Source of the DNA: Amyelois transitella
Taxonomy: Eukaryota; Arthropoda; Insecta; Lepidoptera; Pyralidae
Assembly (NCBI RefSeq): GCF_032362555.1
Contig: NC_083519.1
Location: 1,939,501 to 2,003,500 of the forward strand
Reading direction: 5' to 3'
DNA length: 64,000 nt
Position numbers and translations under genes: made by a program. The notes under the pieces were generated by a model. The model was given only the letters and a program-made list of their open reading frames with translations, made no database searches and was not told the origin of the DNA. Positions 41,867 to 53,105 of the stretch are shown here, in pieces (position 1 is the stretch's first letter; each line of letters opens with the position of its first letter).

Positions 41867-44800
41867 ATGATGATAATTAATAAATTAAGTTTATTACTGA
41901 TTTACCAAACTTTATTAATTGAAATATATGGTGCAAATGACAACTACACAAGCATATATGAAGAAGGAGTGGCGTCAAACGTGCTGTCAAGAAGAAAGAG
42001 ATACCTGATATTCCCAGAAGGCAGCTCGTTACAGTTAGGTAAACATATTTACAGTATTATGCCCCTAATTTAACTGTACCAGTTTGCCATAGATTTGTAC
42101 ATACATAGTTTACGGTACAACGTTAAACTATTATATACTAGAGGCCGCCCGCGACTTCGTCCGCAAGGAATCAATCCCGCGGGAACTCCGGGATAAAAAG
42201 TAGCCTATATGTTATTCTGGGTCTTCAGCTACCTACATACCAAATTGCATCGTAATCAGTTCAGTAGTTTTTGCTGACATACATCCTGATCCTGACATTC
42301 GCATTTATAATATTAGTAGGATCTACTGTGGAAGAAGTTTATAAGAAGTAAGTGAACAGTAAGAAAAATGAGCAACCGCAAGATGGCGTAACAGATACAA
42401 AAAACTGCTTTATTTAAGTTAAAAATATAAGGCATATTGATATAAAGCTCCTCTCTTTCAACCTTATTAGAAAATAAAGTTGTATTTAAAAAGGCCATGA
42501 TCCTAGATTAAGTATGTCGAGTGTTTTTTCATACGTACATACATATAGCCACGTCTATATCCCCTGCGGGGTAGACAGAGCCAACGGTTTTTTTAAATAT
42601 TGAAATGCCGCGTTCAGTTGTGTGGCTTTATGATGATATTGAGATTCAAATAGCGACAGGTTGCTAACCCATCGCCTGCAAGAATCCCAAGTATATAAGC
42701 CTACCACTTAGTCACCTTTTGCATGAAATCCATAGAAAAGATATGGAGCGGTCCTATTCTAAAGTTAATAACTCTCTACAGAAGAAAAACTGTGACGTGA
42801 TTTCCACTCCAAGGATTTACTATTACACGATACGTGATACCTTACCATACCACGATGTTCCCGATAAGCGTGTGAGGCCAAAGTTTGGTAAAGTGGCGAC
42901 TTATGTTTATAATCAAATCGTAACTTTGAACGCCTTCGTTAGTAAGATTTACTTTGTCAACAAGCGTGTAATCTAATCGACGGATCCACTGGTACAGTCG
43001 GGAGCAGATAAAACTGACAGTGTGTCCCAATAAACTGATACAAGTCAGGTTAATATGCCTCTGACTGTACGTTTTGCTGTACATCAATGTATGACAATTC
43101 TCTGTAGTTTAGTTAATACCAGCTATTGCCCGCGACATTGTTCGCCGTAAAAGTTCACTGTAAAAGCTTACCCCCCTGTAATTGACGTAATTGTGTAGTT
43201 GAAGTAAGGTATTTTTTAAACTAGTTTTTGTGTTGAAACAAGCCTTATACATCTGAATATCCGCATTCAAACTGGAATCATAATTTTGGCGTTTTTCAAC
43301 AACATACATACAGACAGTCGGAATTTAGCGCCATCTACAAAAAGTGACTTATTTAGCCGCCACTAAAAAAAGCAACAAATTTAGCTACGTGTACATATAC
43401 ATATACATTGCCGTGTGGATCCCAGTACCAATACAAAAAAAGAATTGGACCACTCCATCTCTTTCCCATGGATGTCGTAAAAGGCGACTAAGGGATAGGC
43501 TAACAAACTTGGGATTATTTTTAGGCGATGGGCTAGCAACCTGTCACTATTTGAATCTCAATTCTATCATTGAGCCAAATAGCTGAACGTGGCCATTCAG
43601 TCTTTTCAAGACTATTGGCTCTGTCTACCCCGCAAGGGATATAGACGTGACCATATGTATGTATGTACATATACATTTTTTTTTTCAGTATTCTGCGTGC
43701 AAACAGCAGCTCTGATACCCATCGGTGACATTTTCTTATACGGCAACACTGCGGCTTTGGCGTGGAACCTGCCGACTGATCCGAAGCTTTTCTTTATGTT
43801 CGACAAGGAGGCCATGAGGAGAGCTGATGTTGCCAACACAATTAATTATGTTGATGAACGAGGAAAGGTTATTGGCAGAGTGCCTTATAAAAGGTGGGTT
43901 GAAAAATACAGATACAAAAAATCTTTTGTGCCGTGTGCCACTCCATCTCTTTCCCATGGATGTCGTAAAAGGCGACTAAGGGATAGACTTATAATTTTGG
44001 GTTTCTTTATTTTTGGGTGACTGTCACTTTATATGAATCTCAATTTTATGAGTAAGCCAAACAGCTGCACGTGGCCTGTCAGTATTTTCATGACTATTAG
44101 CTTTGTCTACCCCGTATCGGATATAGACGTAATTGCGCATATAATTTCTACATCGGACTAGATTCATTAGTGGCAAATGAAAAGATATAGTATTTGCGCA
44201 CCTCTACGAGAAATAAACGCATAAGTATATATAAATATAAAAAAGGAAGTACTTACCACTTCTCATTCTTCTCTATTTATATTGCATATTCTAATGAAAA
44301 ATCTGATCAACTGTCAATTGTAACAGTACATTCACGTCACCAAACACAACCTCGCGAGTCTTCATACTTGCCAAAAGAGCTTAGACAGACGCATTCCAAT
44401 ATGTCAACCCTTGTCGCGTTTGAATACACAGGGATGTTTGCCTCATTCGTAGATTTTAATAAAAAAAAAACAAACTAAAAAGGAAACAAGAAATAGATCG
44501 ATTGTTTTTTTTTAAAGGCCACGTTCTTCTCTATGGCTGAATGCTATTCAAATAGTGACGGGTTGCCAGCCCATCGCCATCAAAAATCAACTGTTCTAAT
44601 TTTAATACAAGCCTGACACGCTATTTTTTTTACCTACCATATCAACATAATAAATAGTAGACTAGATTAAGTGAAGAGTGTCGGCGAAGCGGTAAGGTGC
44701 CTGGATATAATATGTGTGGCGCAAAAAGGTTCTGGTTCGAATCTCACCTCGGAATTGTACTAATGACTATTTTCGAAGTGTACATTAGTTGCTCTTACGG

Positions 44801-47800
44801 TGAGGGATGCACATTCAGTCACTTGGATGTGTAATCATGATCGATCTGATACGGGTTAGGTTTCCCTGCAAATGTTGCGGAGGTCAGACGGGATTCGCTT
44901 TGTGTTAAAAACTTACTCACCCAATCTAGGATCCATGGTCGAAGGCATACCCCGGGCTTCTCTCCAGAGTGGTGATGTTACAACCAGGACTAAAGCCAGA
45001 TGGATTAGACTAGATTTGTTTGTTTATGTCATGGATGTTACAATTAAATTCTAATAATACTTATAAAATTTTGATGCCGTTTATTTGTAGACATTGAGTG
45101 AAATTAAACTAAATTACGAAAACAATAACTATTGAAATATCTGCGTCATTGAATCAGAGGTTACTTAATGAAGCTGGTTAAAAAAGGGACTGCGAAATAA
45201 AAGCTACAGAAAAGATTAATAAATTGGATTGCATACTTTATTTTTCCAGAAAACCAATAATAAACCCGGCATTCGCGAAGCGCAGCGTGGACGAGCCAAT
45301 TACATACAAAGAAAAATTGAAATTCAAAATAGATAGAACGCGAATGCACGAAAAGCAACTGAACAGGGATTATTTGAAAAAGGAACACATGGAACCGAGC
45401 AGTGTCGAGTTCCATAGGAGCAGCCGAGTGGGATTGTTCGAGAAATTAGAAAAGCTATTTACGACGTAAGGATTCCGATATATATATTTTTTCTCTTTCA
45501 CGGATTTACATGTTGCCAGCTATTTCGTTTTTCATACTGGTTGCTGTCAGCGTTATTTCAATTAGATTTTTCTTGTTTTTTTTTTATTGGCGCGTAACAA
45601 AATTGGAGTGCCGTAAATTGTTCCATTGTTTTTATCGCAATTTAAATTCTGTTTCGTGTTCGCTAGCTTATACATGAATATGTTAAATATGATAGAATAA
45701 ATTAAATACGAACTGTTAACCGATCAAAAATGTTGTTTTTAATACTGAACTGATATACGACGTAGATGTCTAAAGTCTAGACTTTTGTATTGCGGTTAAA
45801 ATTAATATTAGAAATGCGAAAGTTATTAAAGGTGTGTTTTGTTACTCTTTCACGCAAAAACTTCAGAAAAGATTTTAATATAACTACTTATGTCGTTATA
45901 TCGTTAAGTCATTAGAATATCATACCTAATAAGTTAAGTTTTAAGGCGGACAAATTCGCGGGCAACAGCTACTGCGTCTATAATTTAATTAAAATTTTGT
46001 TCATCCTTTGAAATAACAACAAACAAACTCATCTCAGTAAAAAGTTAGACACTGGCCACATAAAATTACATTCTATTTCAAACACTGTTCAAAATTCAAA
46101 ATATTTTTAATCTGTGCAGTCTGGGGCAAGATGGCCGCCAATGCGTGCTCTACAAGTTGTGCGAGGCGGCGCAAACCGCTCCCGAGCAAGGAACATTCCT
46201 ACAGGAATTCCTTCGGGTCGTCTTCACGTAAGTACCTGAGAGTAGGGAATAAATTATATTTATTTGCAGTCTGAGACCTGAAATTTCGAGTGGATCTTGT
46301 GCTTTTGAGCTCTTTTTATTGCTTATACATATAAAAAAATTAAGTTTGTACTTACTAAAAATTATAAAGTTATGCGACCAAATGGCGGATATCTTAAAAA
46401 AATGGAATGGTAGGATTCATACCATATATTTGTCGAAAATATATGTGAAGGAAGCAAGAGGAAGTCTAGTCTCTGTCTATCCCTGCAGAAGGCGGGCGGG
46501 ATGTAGGTATGTAAAAGTCGCGAGGGTCTTTTATAAAGGCATTTCACTATTTTCGGTAATCGCCGCACCTATTTAGTTACCTATTTAAATTATTTATTTA
46601 TTATAATATTTTATTATAGTTTGTTATAAATATATTATTTTGTATTTGTGTAAGTATTTATATAATTAGTTAGTTTAACCCCACCTAATGTTCTCTGTCA
46701 GGCCTGACGGTACTTGGTACTTGTAGATATTGTACTAGCATTAAATCCGCCTTTACTGCTATGCATTAGAATTTTGTACAATAAACTATTAAAAAATATA
46801 TATATTTACAATTACAATAAAACAGACTTGGTAATAACAGGTTCCTGTTTCGGCGTGAATTGGAACAAGCCTCTCGAATTTTAAAACCACAAAATTTAAT
46901 TGGCAGCTGATTAATTATACTCGTATTTATACATTCATTAATTAGAAACGTCTGTAGTGAAAGCGCGCTTACCTGTGACACCAGGCCCGAATCCGGATTC
47001 GAGCCCCGGCCAGGGCAATAAATAAATGTATTTTATTTTATTTAATACAAGCTTTCCGCCATAAATCTAAGACTGTTTCTAAGACCAAAAGAAAATACTG
47101 CAGCGGTGGTCGTTATCATATTATTGTGTAGGTGTGGTGGAATCACGCCTATTTTCAACAGGTATAAGCAGTTATTATAATTTTCCCTTGACCAGCACTA
47201 AACTCGTGCGCAACAGAACTTTTGAATCCTTAAATTTCAGCATTTTTATGCCGGAATAGTGGCAACAATTAACATTGGTTTAGCTTCGTATTCCTAAACA
47301 TATACATATGTATATAACCGAGTTCCTACAATGTGCCGTGTGGTTCCCGGCACCAATTTAAAAAAGAATACGACCACTCCGTTTCTTTTCCATAAATGGC
47401 GTGAAAAGCGACTAAGGGGTAGGCTTATAAACTTGAGATGCTTTTTTTTAGGCAATTGGTTAGCAATCTGTCATTATTAGTGTATACCGTGGCCTTTTAG
47501 TCTTTCAAGACTGTTGGCTCTGTCTACCTCGCCAGGGGTATAGACGTACTATATGTATGTATGTATATTCCCACAGTAATGGTCCCACGAGGAATAAATA
47601 CTGCCAGGGAATGTGTAATCGACGAACTTTTGTTGCACTTGGCACAAAACTACAGATTTTAAGATACGCTACAAATTGTTCGAAATGGCGACTGCGAGCC
47701 ATTCTGAAGTTTAAAGTTTATACAGATATAATGCCAATTCATTCTAATTTTCGAAAAAAAAAAAACCATTTTTTTTTATTTACCGCATACTTGAATCTTA

Positions 47801-48975
47801 TTTGCGTAATATTTATTTACATCGCTTTACTCTTGTAGTAAGTACAGATAGGATTTTTAAGTCTTACTTACGCATGTTTAAATTTAAACGAATAAAAAAA
47901 TACTGTTCTAAATTTAAATATGTATAAATATCACCTAAATATAAAACTAAGACTTATTTTTTTTTTTAATTTGAAAAATAATGATATAAATGGCGGACGT
48001 ATGGCCGTCGGCTTCTAACCGTAATAAAATTGAATTTTAAGAATACTAATATTAATTTTGTGAATATTCGGCCAACTAAAAAATGACTTTACCAATCTAA
48101 ATTCGCAAAACATTGCCAAGTTTTAAAGTTAATCACAGTGCCAAATTCATTGCGCTGTTGACCGTATCTCCAGCAAGTTGCAATGTAGCCCAATTATGTG
48201 ACTTGCTCTGGGAACCGATTGCCTTGTTGATAAGTGTGCGTTTCACATACATATATACATACATATGTCGGTCACGTCTATATCCCTTGCGGGCTAGACA
48301 GAGCCAACAGTCTTGAAAAGACTGATAGGCTACGTTCAGCTATTTGGCTTAATGATAAAATTGACATTTAAACAGTGACAGGTTACTAGTTCATCGCCTA
48401 AAAAAAGAATTCTAAGTTTGTTAGCCTATACCGCCTTTTGTTGCCTTTTACGACATCCACGGGAAAGATGGAGTGGGCCAATTCTTTTTCGGGAACCACA
48501 CGGCAATGTGCGTTTCACTTTAATTCTAAATCTATCTAGATGCCGTGTGATTTCGTATTTTATAGGGGGATACTATACCAGTAATAAAAAAATCGCTTAT
48601 AATCGTTACCAATTAGTTAGTCACTACTTGAATGTCAATTCTATCACAAAGCCAAACAGCTGAACGTGGCCTATTGGTCTTTTCGAGACTGTTGGCTTTG
48701 TCTACCACGCAAGGGCTATAGATGTGATTATATGTATGTATAATAGTTACCACATGTTGGTGATGAGTCTGTGGTGGACTCTCAACCCTCTCAGAAAGAA
48801 AGCAATAGTCAAAAGAGACGGATGACGTCTTAATAAAAATAATTTCTTTTCCAGCCTACCCAAAGGCAGCGAGTTTGACATAGAAGACCATAGAGAGTAT
48901 GATAAGGCCCACAACCCGAGTGACGACTGCTCTGCAAAATACCCAGGCTGTGCAGATTTCGAAATTGCTCTTTGA
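41867..48975 (+). CDS. DM4/DM12 family secreted protein, gene 6 (5 exons; second of tandem triplet)
   Basis: Exons 41867-42038, 43689-43893, 45250-45465, 46120-46227 and 48855-48975 (phases 1, 2, 2, 2) give 273 codons plus stop. ATG 41867 and 41870 are adjacent; a GTG-led extension upstream is less likely. Exon 1 has a signal-like segment (LSLLLIYQTLLIEIYG) and SRRKRYLIFPEGSSLQL. Exon 2 has IPIGDIFLYGNTAALAWNLP and GKVIGRVPYKR. Exon 3 has NPAFAKRSVDE and MEPSSVEFHRSSR. Exon 4 has GRQCVLYKLCEAAQTAP and exon 5 DCSAKYPGC. It is the closest relative of genes 5 and 7 in intron phase and motif order, pointing to tandem duplication. An SLR copy with a perfect TSD ends 23 bp before exon 2 and another begins about 35 bp after it. 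Intron 4 (2.6 kb) holds more SLR and LINE fragments. Confidence 0.92.
42133..42324 (+). repeat. CGT-type repeat
   Basis: TACTAGAGGCCGCCCGCGAC, TTCGTCCGCAAGG, GTAGCCTATATGTTATTCTG and end CATTTATAATATTAGTAGG. Intron 1 of gene 6. Confidence 0.75.
42531..42766 (-). mobile_element. SLR, diverged
   Basis: ACATACATATAGCCACGTCT to TATGGAGCGGTCCTATTCTA; intron 1 of gene 6. Confidence 0.8.
43410..43665 (+). mobile_element. SLR, full length with perfect 12-bp TSD
   Basis: TACATATACATT at 43398-43409 and 43666-43677. Ends 23 bp before gene 6 exon 2, so the acceptor tract directly follows the TSD. Confidence 0.92.
43928..44137 (+). mobile_element. SLR, diverged
   Basis: GTGCCGTGTGCCACTCCATC to CCCCGTATCGGATATAGACG; starts about 35 bp after the gene 6 exon 2 donor. 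Confidence 0.82.
44688..45012 (+). mobile_element. SINE-B, near full length
   Basis: GTCGGCGAAGCGGTAAGGTG (box A), GGTTCTGGTTCGAATCTCAC (box B), GATACGGGTTAGGTTTCCC body, CAACCAGGACTAAAGCCAG end. Intron 2 of gene 6. Confidence 0.85.
46436..46513 (+). mobile_element. Diverged LINE or SLR 3' tail
   Basis: GAAGTCTAGTCTCTGTCTAT and a decayed GGATGTAGGTATGT tail; intron 4 of gene 6. Confidence 0.45.
46950..47030 (+). mobile_element. SINE-A head fragment
   Basis: GCGCGCTTACCTGTGACACC and GGATTCGAGCCCCGGCCAG match the SINE-A tRNA-like region. Confidence 0.6.
47333..47567 (+). mobile_element. SLR, diverged
   Basis: GTGCCGTGTGGTTCCCGGCA to GGGGTATAGACGTACTATATG; part of the middle is missing. Intron 4 of gene 6. 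Confidence 0.85.
48247..48506 (-). mobile_element. SLR, full length with perfect 12-bp TSD
   Basis: TGTGCGTTTCAC at 48235-48246 and 48507-48518. Intron 4 of gene 6. Confidence 0.92.
48541..48742 (+). mobile_element. SLR, diverged
   Basis: GCCGTGTGATTTCG start, GCCAAACAGCTGAACGTGGC, GCAAGGGCTATAGATGTG tail; follows the preceding copy. Confidence 0.75.
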
Positions 48976-50005
48976 ATACAATATCTGTTAACAATGTCTC
49001 AGTTTCAATTATATATTTAATTAGAACCCTGATAACATATTGCATAAGGTAGTGAATATGAATCCGTGATCCACTAATAATGTTACCAAAAGTTGCGGCA
49101 GGTTAAGTGGTTTCGTGAAAAAATCTTTTTTTTTGATACTTAGCGTAAATTCGTGTAAAAACCTAACTAACTTAATCCGGAATCGTGGTCGTAGGCGCAC
49201 CCCGAGCTATCCTTCAGAGAGGTGAAGACGCAAGCAGGACAAACGCAAGCCCCGTTTGAAGCAAGAAAAACTATCGCTGTTTCGCTTTTTATAATGACGT
49301 GAAACGGGATAGTGCTAGTGTTTAAAGAGTTCTCGAAGCTTCCGGGGTGTAGGATGAGGACAGAAAATATTCCATGAAGCAAGTCAAAATTTTTTCATGC
49401 ATTCCTACGTTCGTTGAATATCCAAATCATTAACCTAATATAAATTTACCCTCGACACAAGTATCAAAATTACTAGATGAATTTTAAAACTTTTACCACA
49501 GACTCGTTAATTTTCTTCAAAAATGTCAGTTACTAGGTACCTACTAGACACTTTAAAAAGTTACGTTGAACAAGATACCTAAATTATCACACGGTTAGCG
49601 GTATTGGAGACAAACGCTTGGTAATAAGGCCTTAATTGTATGTAAACAGGCCTGGTCAATTTGCTGTCATGAGCTAAATTCTCAGACAATAGTCGTCCAT
49701 TGACTGGAAAGGCGTGGTGATGTAAATAATATTTGTAATATTAGTGTTATTCGTGAAATATTGGATAACTTCAGTACATTTTTTAAGACGAACCTTTAAA
49801 CGGTAAGTAAACCATTTAAAAATATATTAATTTAAAAAATAAACCTTTTCAAATGGTTCATGAAAAAGAAACACAGATAATTTTCGGAGTTCTCAGCAAA
49901 AAAGTTATTTGATGTAATGTGATAAAAAATTTTGATAAAAAAGATATATCCATTATGAAAAAAGATTACTAAATTAAAAATTTATTTTATTTTCAGAATA
50001 CTACA
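48976..50005. other. Spacer between genes 6 and 7
   Basis: 49080-49260 is a SINE-B 3' piece (CTAACTTAATCCGGAATCG, GACGCAAGCAGGAC). 49250-49310 has AAAACTATCGCTGTTTCGC, shared with 62.8 and 1.9 kb. The rest is unique. TTTTATTTTCAG at 49985-49996 may end a 5' UTR intron of gene 7. Confidence 0.5.
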
Positions 50006-53000
50006 ATGCAAATCTATTTTTATTTGATAGCACTCGCAATTTGTATTATAAATATATCTGCTGAAACTTTGCAAAAATGTAGAAATAATACTCATGGGGA
50101 TTGTCAAAATTCCTCAAAGGTTTTGTCAAGAAGAAAAAGGTATCTTACTTTTCCCGATGGAAGTTCGTTTCAATTAGGTAAGTTTCTTTTAATTATTTAC
50201 TAACAATATATATATATATATATATTACTATTTATAAATGAACGCGCACGTAACGTACATTTATTATGTTCCGGGTGTTTCGAATCATGTTACTAGGATT
50301 ACATCGTGAGGAAACCTGCACATTCAGGCAACTGGATGTGTAACGATACGATCAAATACGGGTTAGGTTGTCCTGAAAAGATTGCGGAGGTCAGATGGGA
50401 GTCGCTTCGGATAAAAACCTGATTCACCCAATCTAGGATCCATGGTCAAAGGCATACCTCAGGGACTAAAGTCAGGAGAAAGAAGTTTAGAATCAAAAAA
50501 TATAATATATAGCGGAAAAGTTTGATATGCTCTACTATAAGTGGTTAAAATATCCGCTATTTATAAGTAAGAAGTAATAATTTCAAATCCCAGTATGAAT
50601 GACTAATCAATCGAAAAACAAATTACTACTATACTTAATCTATACTCAACTACTAAAACATATTTTTTTCCAGTATTTTGCGCTCAAAACCATGGTTACA
50701 TACAACTCGGAGACATTGTATGGTTCGCTACAACGGCAGCGTTAGCTTGGGAACTGCCTACCGACCCTAAATACCTATCAATATTCAAGGAACACAAGAA
50801 AATATTCGAAACAACGGGAAACAGGAGATCAGATGCGTCTAAAGTTATTTATTACTTAGACGAAGACGGAAAAGTTATAGGGAAAAGGCCTTACAAAAGG
50901 TAAGTCCAATAGTATTGAAGATAGATTGTTTAGACGGGCCCGTTTCAAATTGCCTCACTATAAGAAATAAAATAAGAATACAATTTTCGATGATCGATAC
51001 ATTATGTGTAAAAGCAGGAATTGTTTTGTTTCTTTATGTACATAACCAACGCAAAAGTAGTTCTGCCCGCGCGAATAGTACTTACAAAAGGATTTTTCGT
51101 AAATCCTACGGAAACTATAGAACATACATACATACATACATATGGTCTATATCCCTTGTGGGGTAGACATAGCCAACAATCTTGAAAAGACTGATAGACC
51201 ACGCTTAGCTATTTGTTTAAATGATAGAATTGAGATTCAAATAGTGACAGGTTGCTAGCCCATCGCCTAAAAAAAGAATCCTAAGTTTGTAAGCCTATCC
51301 CTTATAACTAAAACTATAGTTTTTACCGCCATTCATGTTGATATCCTATATCTTTCTCTATACTCAAATTATAAATACGCCAAATTTCAAGAAGTTTGCT
51401 TCAGTAGATAACGCGTGAAGAGATTACAAACAAACTTAATTTCACATTTATAATATTAGTTAAGATAATTATCAAAGATAGCGCTGATTAAGATTAGGCT
51501 CCACACTTCAGGAAGCATATGTGTATGTGTAAATTATTCTAAGCAATCAAAAACAAAATAACATGGTAGCAATTCTTACAAAATGTAGGACATTAAGCTA
51601 CAAACAGCAGAACAAGCTGTTTCGCAAATGAGCTGTGGAATTTGGACTATTCTACCTCGCTACTCTAAAATCTCATTACTTCTAACTCACGAACTTAAAA
51701 CAAAGCCGGTACATTGAAGCATAAAAGGCTGTGTAGCTTTGAACGCACTTGTGACACGACGCGATGCGATTTTGTCACAAAATTTTGTTAAGGTCACTGC
51801 TTCAGTCGTAGCTTATTGTTTTACTGTTATCTATGTCTCTTACGTGCCGTGTGGTTCCCGGCATAAATGAAAAAAAAAAGAATAGGACCAATCCCTCTCA
51901 TTCCTATGGACGTTAAAAGCGACTAAGGGATAGGCTCATAAACTTGAGATTCTTCTTTCAGGCGATGGGTTGGCAACCTGTCATTATATGAATCTCAATT
52001 TTATCAATAAGTCATACAGCTGAACGTGGCTTTTAAGTGATTTCAAGACTGTTGGTTCTGTCTACCTCGCAAGGGACATAGTCGTGATTAAATGTATTTA
52101 TATATATGTATTATTATTTCAGAAAACCATTTGTAAGTCCGGTATTTGCGAAGCGAAGTGTTGACACAGAAAACCGGATAACAGCCAAAGAGTTACACGA
52201 AATGCATACGAAAAACAATTTTCTTAAGAATGTTCCGTTGGAGTCCATCGAATTTCATAGGGAAGGAAGGAAAGATTTGTATGAGAAAATTGAGACGTTC
52301 CTGAATGGGTAAGGAGATAAGTTAATTTAGATTTCATTATTATAAATTGTTAATCTTATATGTACTTATATAAAATTCTCGTGTCACAATGTTCGTTCCC
52401 GTACTCATCCGAAACGGGTTGACGATTCGATTCTCATGAAATTTAGTGAGCAGATTGAGTAGGCCTGAAAAACGGCCAACATCTATTTTTCATACCCCTT
52501 AGTGATAAGGGTTGTCCACCCTTAACATTTTTTTAACTAAAAATTACCTACATAAAAATATTTTTATGGCAAAACAACGTTTCCCGGGACAGTTAGTACA
52601 TACATATATATATATGTAATATATAATATATAATGTATGTAGTCTATACCTACCTATCTTGATAGGCCACGTTCGGCTGTTAAACTTAATGATAGAATTG
52701 AGATTCAAATAGTGACAGGTTGCTAGCCCATCGCCTAAGAAGAATCACAAGTTTAAAAGCCTATCCCTTAGCCGCCTTTTAAGACATCCTTGGGAAAAAA
52801 GATGGAGTTGTCCTATTTTTTTTTCTATTTGTGCCGGGAACCACACGGCAAATTATGTTACCTATATCAATTGTAACAGGATGGGATGGAATGGTGAAGA
52901 GTGCGTGCTGCGGTTCCTCTGTGAGGCTAACAAGGAGAAACCCTATCAAGGAACATTTCTGGAAGAGATCTTCAAAGCTACTTTTTCGTAAGCAAATTTT

Positions 53001-53072
53001 CTTTCATTTAGTAAAAATCTCGAACAGACAGACTGTTGGCTCTGTCTACCCCACAAGGGATATAGACGTGAT

Positions 53073-53105
<33 letters not shown>

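Noticed and set aside
44688-44760. tRNA gene
   Set aside because: tRNA-like boxes belong to SINE-B, whose body follows and recurs elsewhere.
53077-53103. Regulatory (GT)n element
   Set aside because: It replaces the TATG tail of an SLR fragment and is best explained as microsatellite growth.
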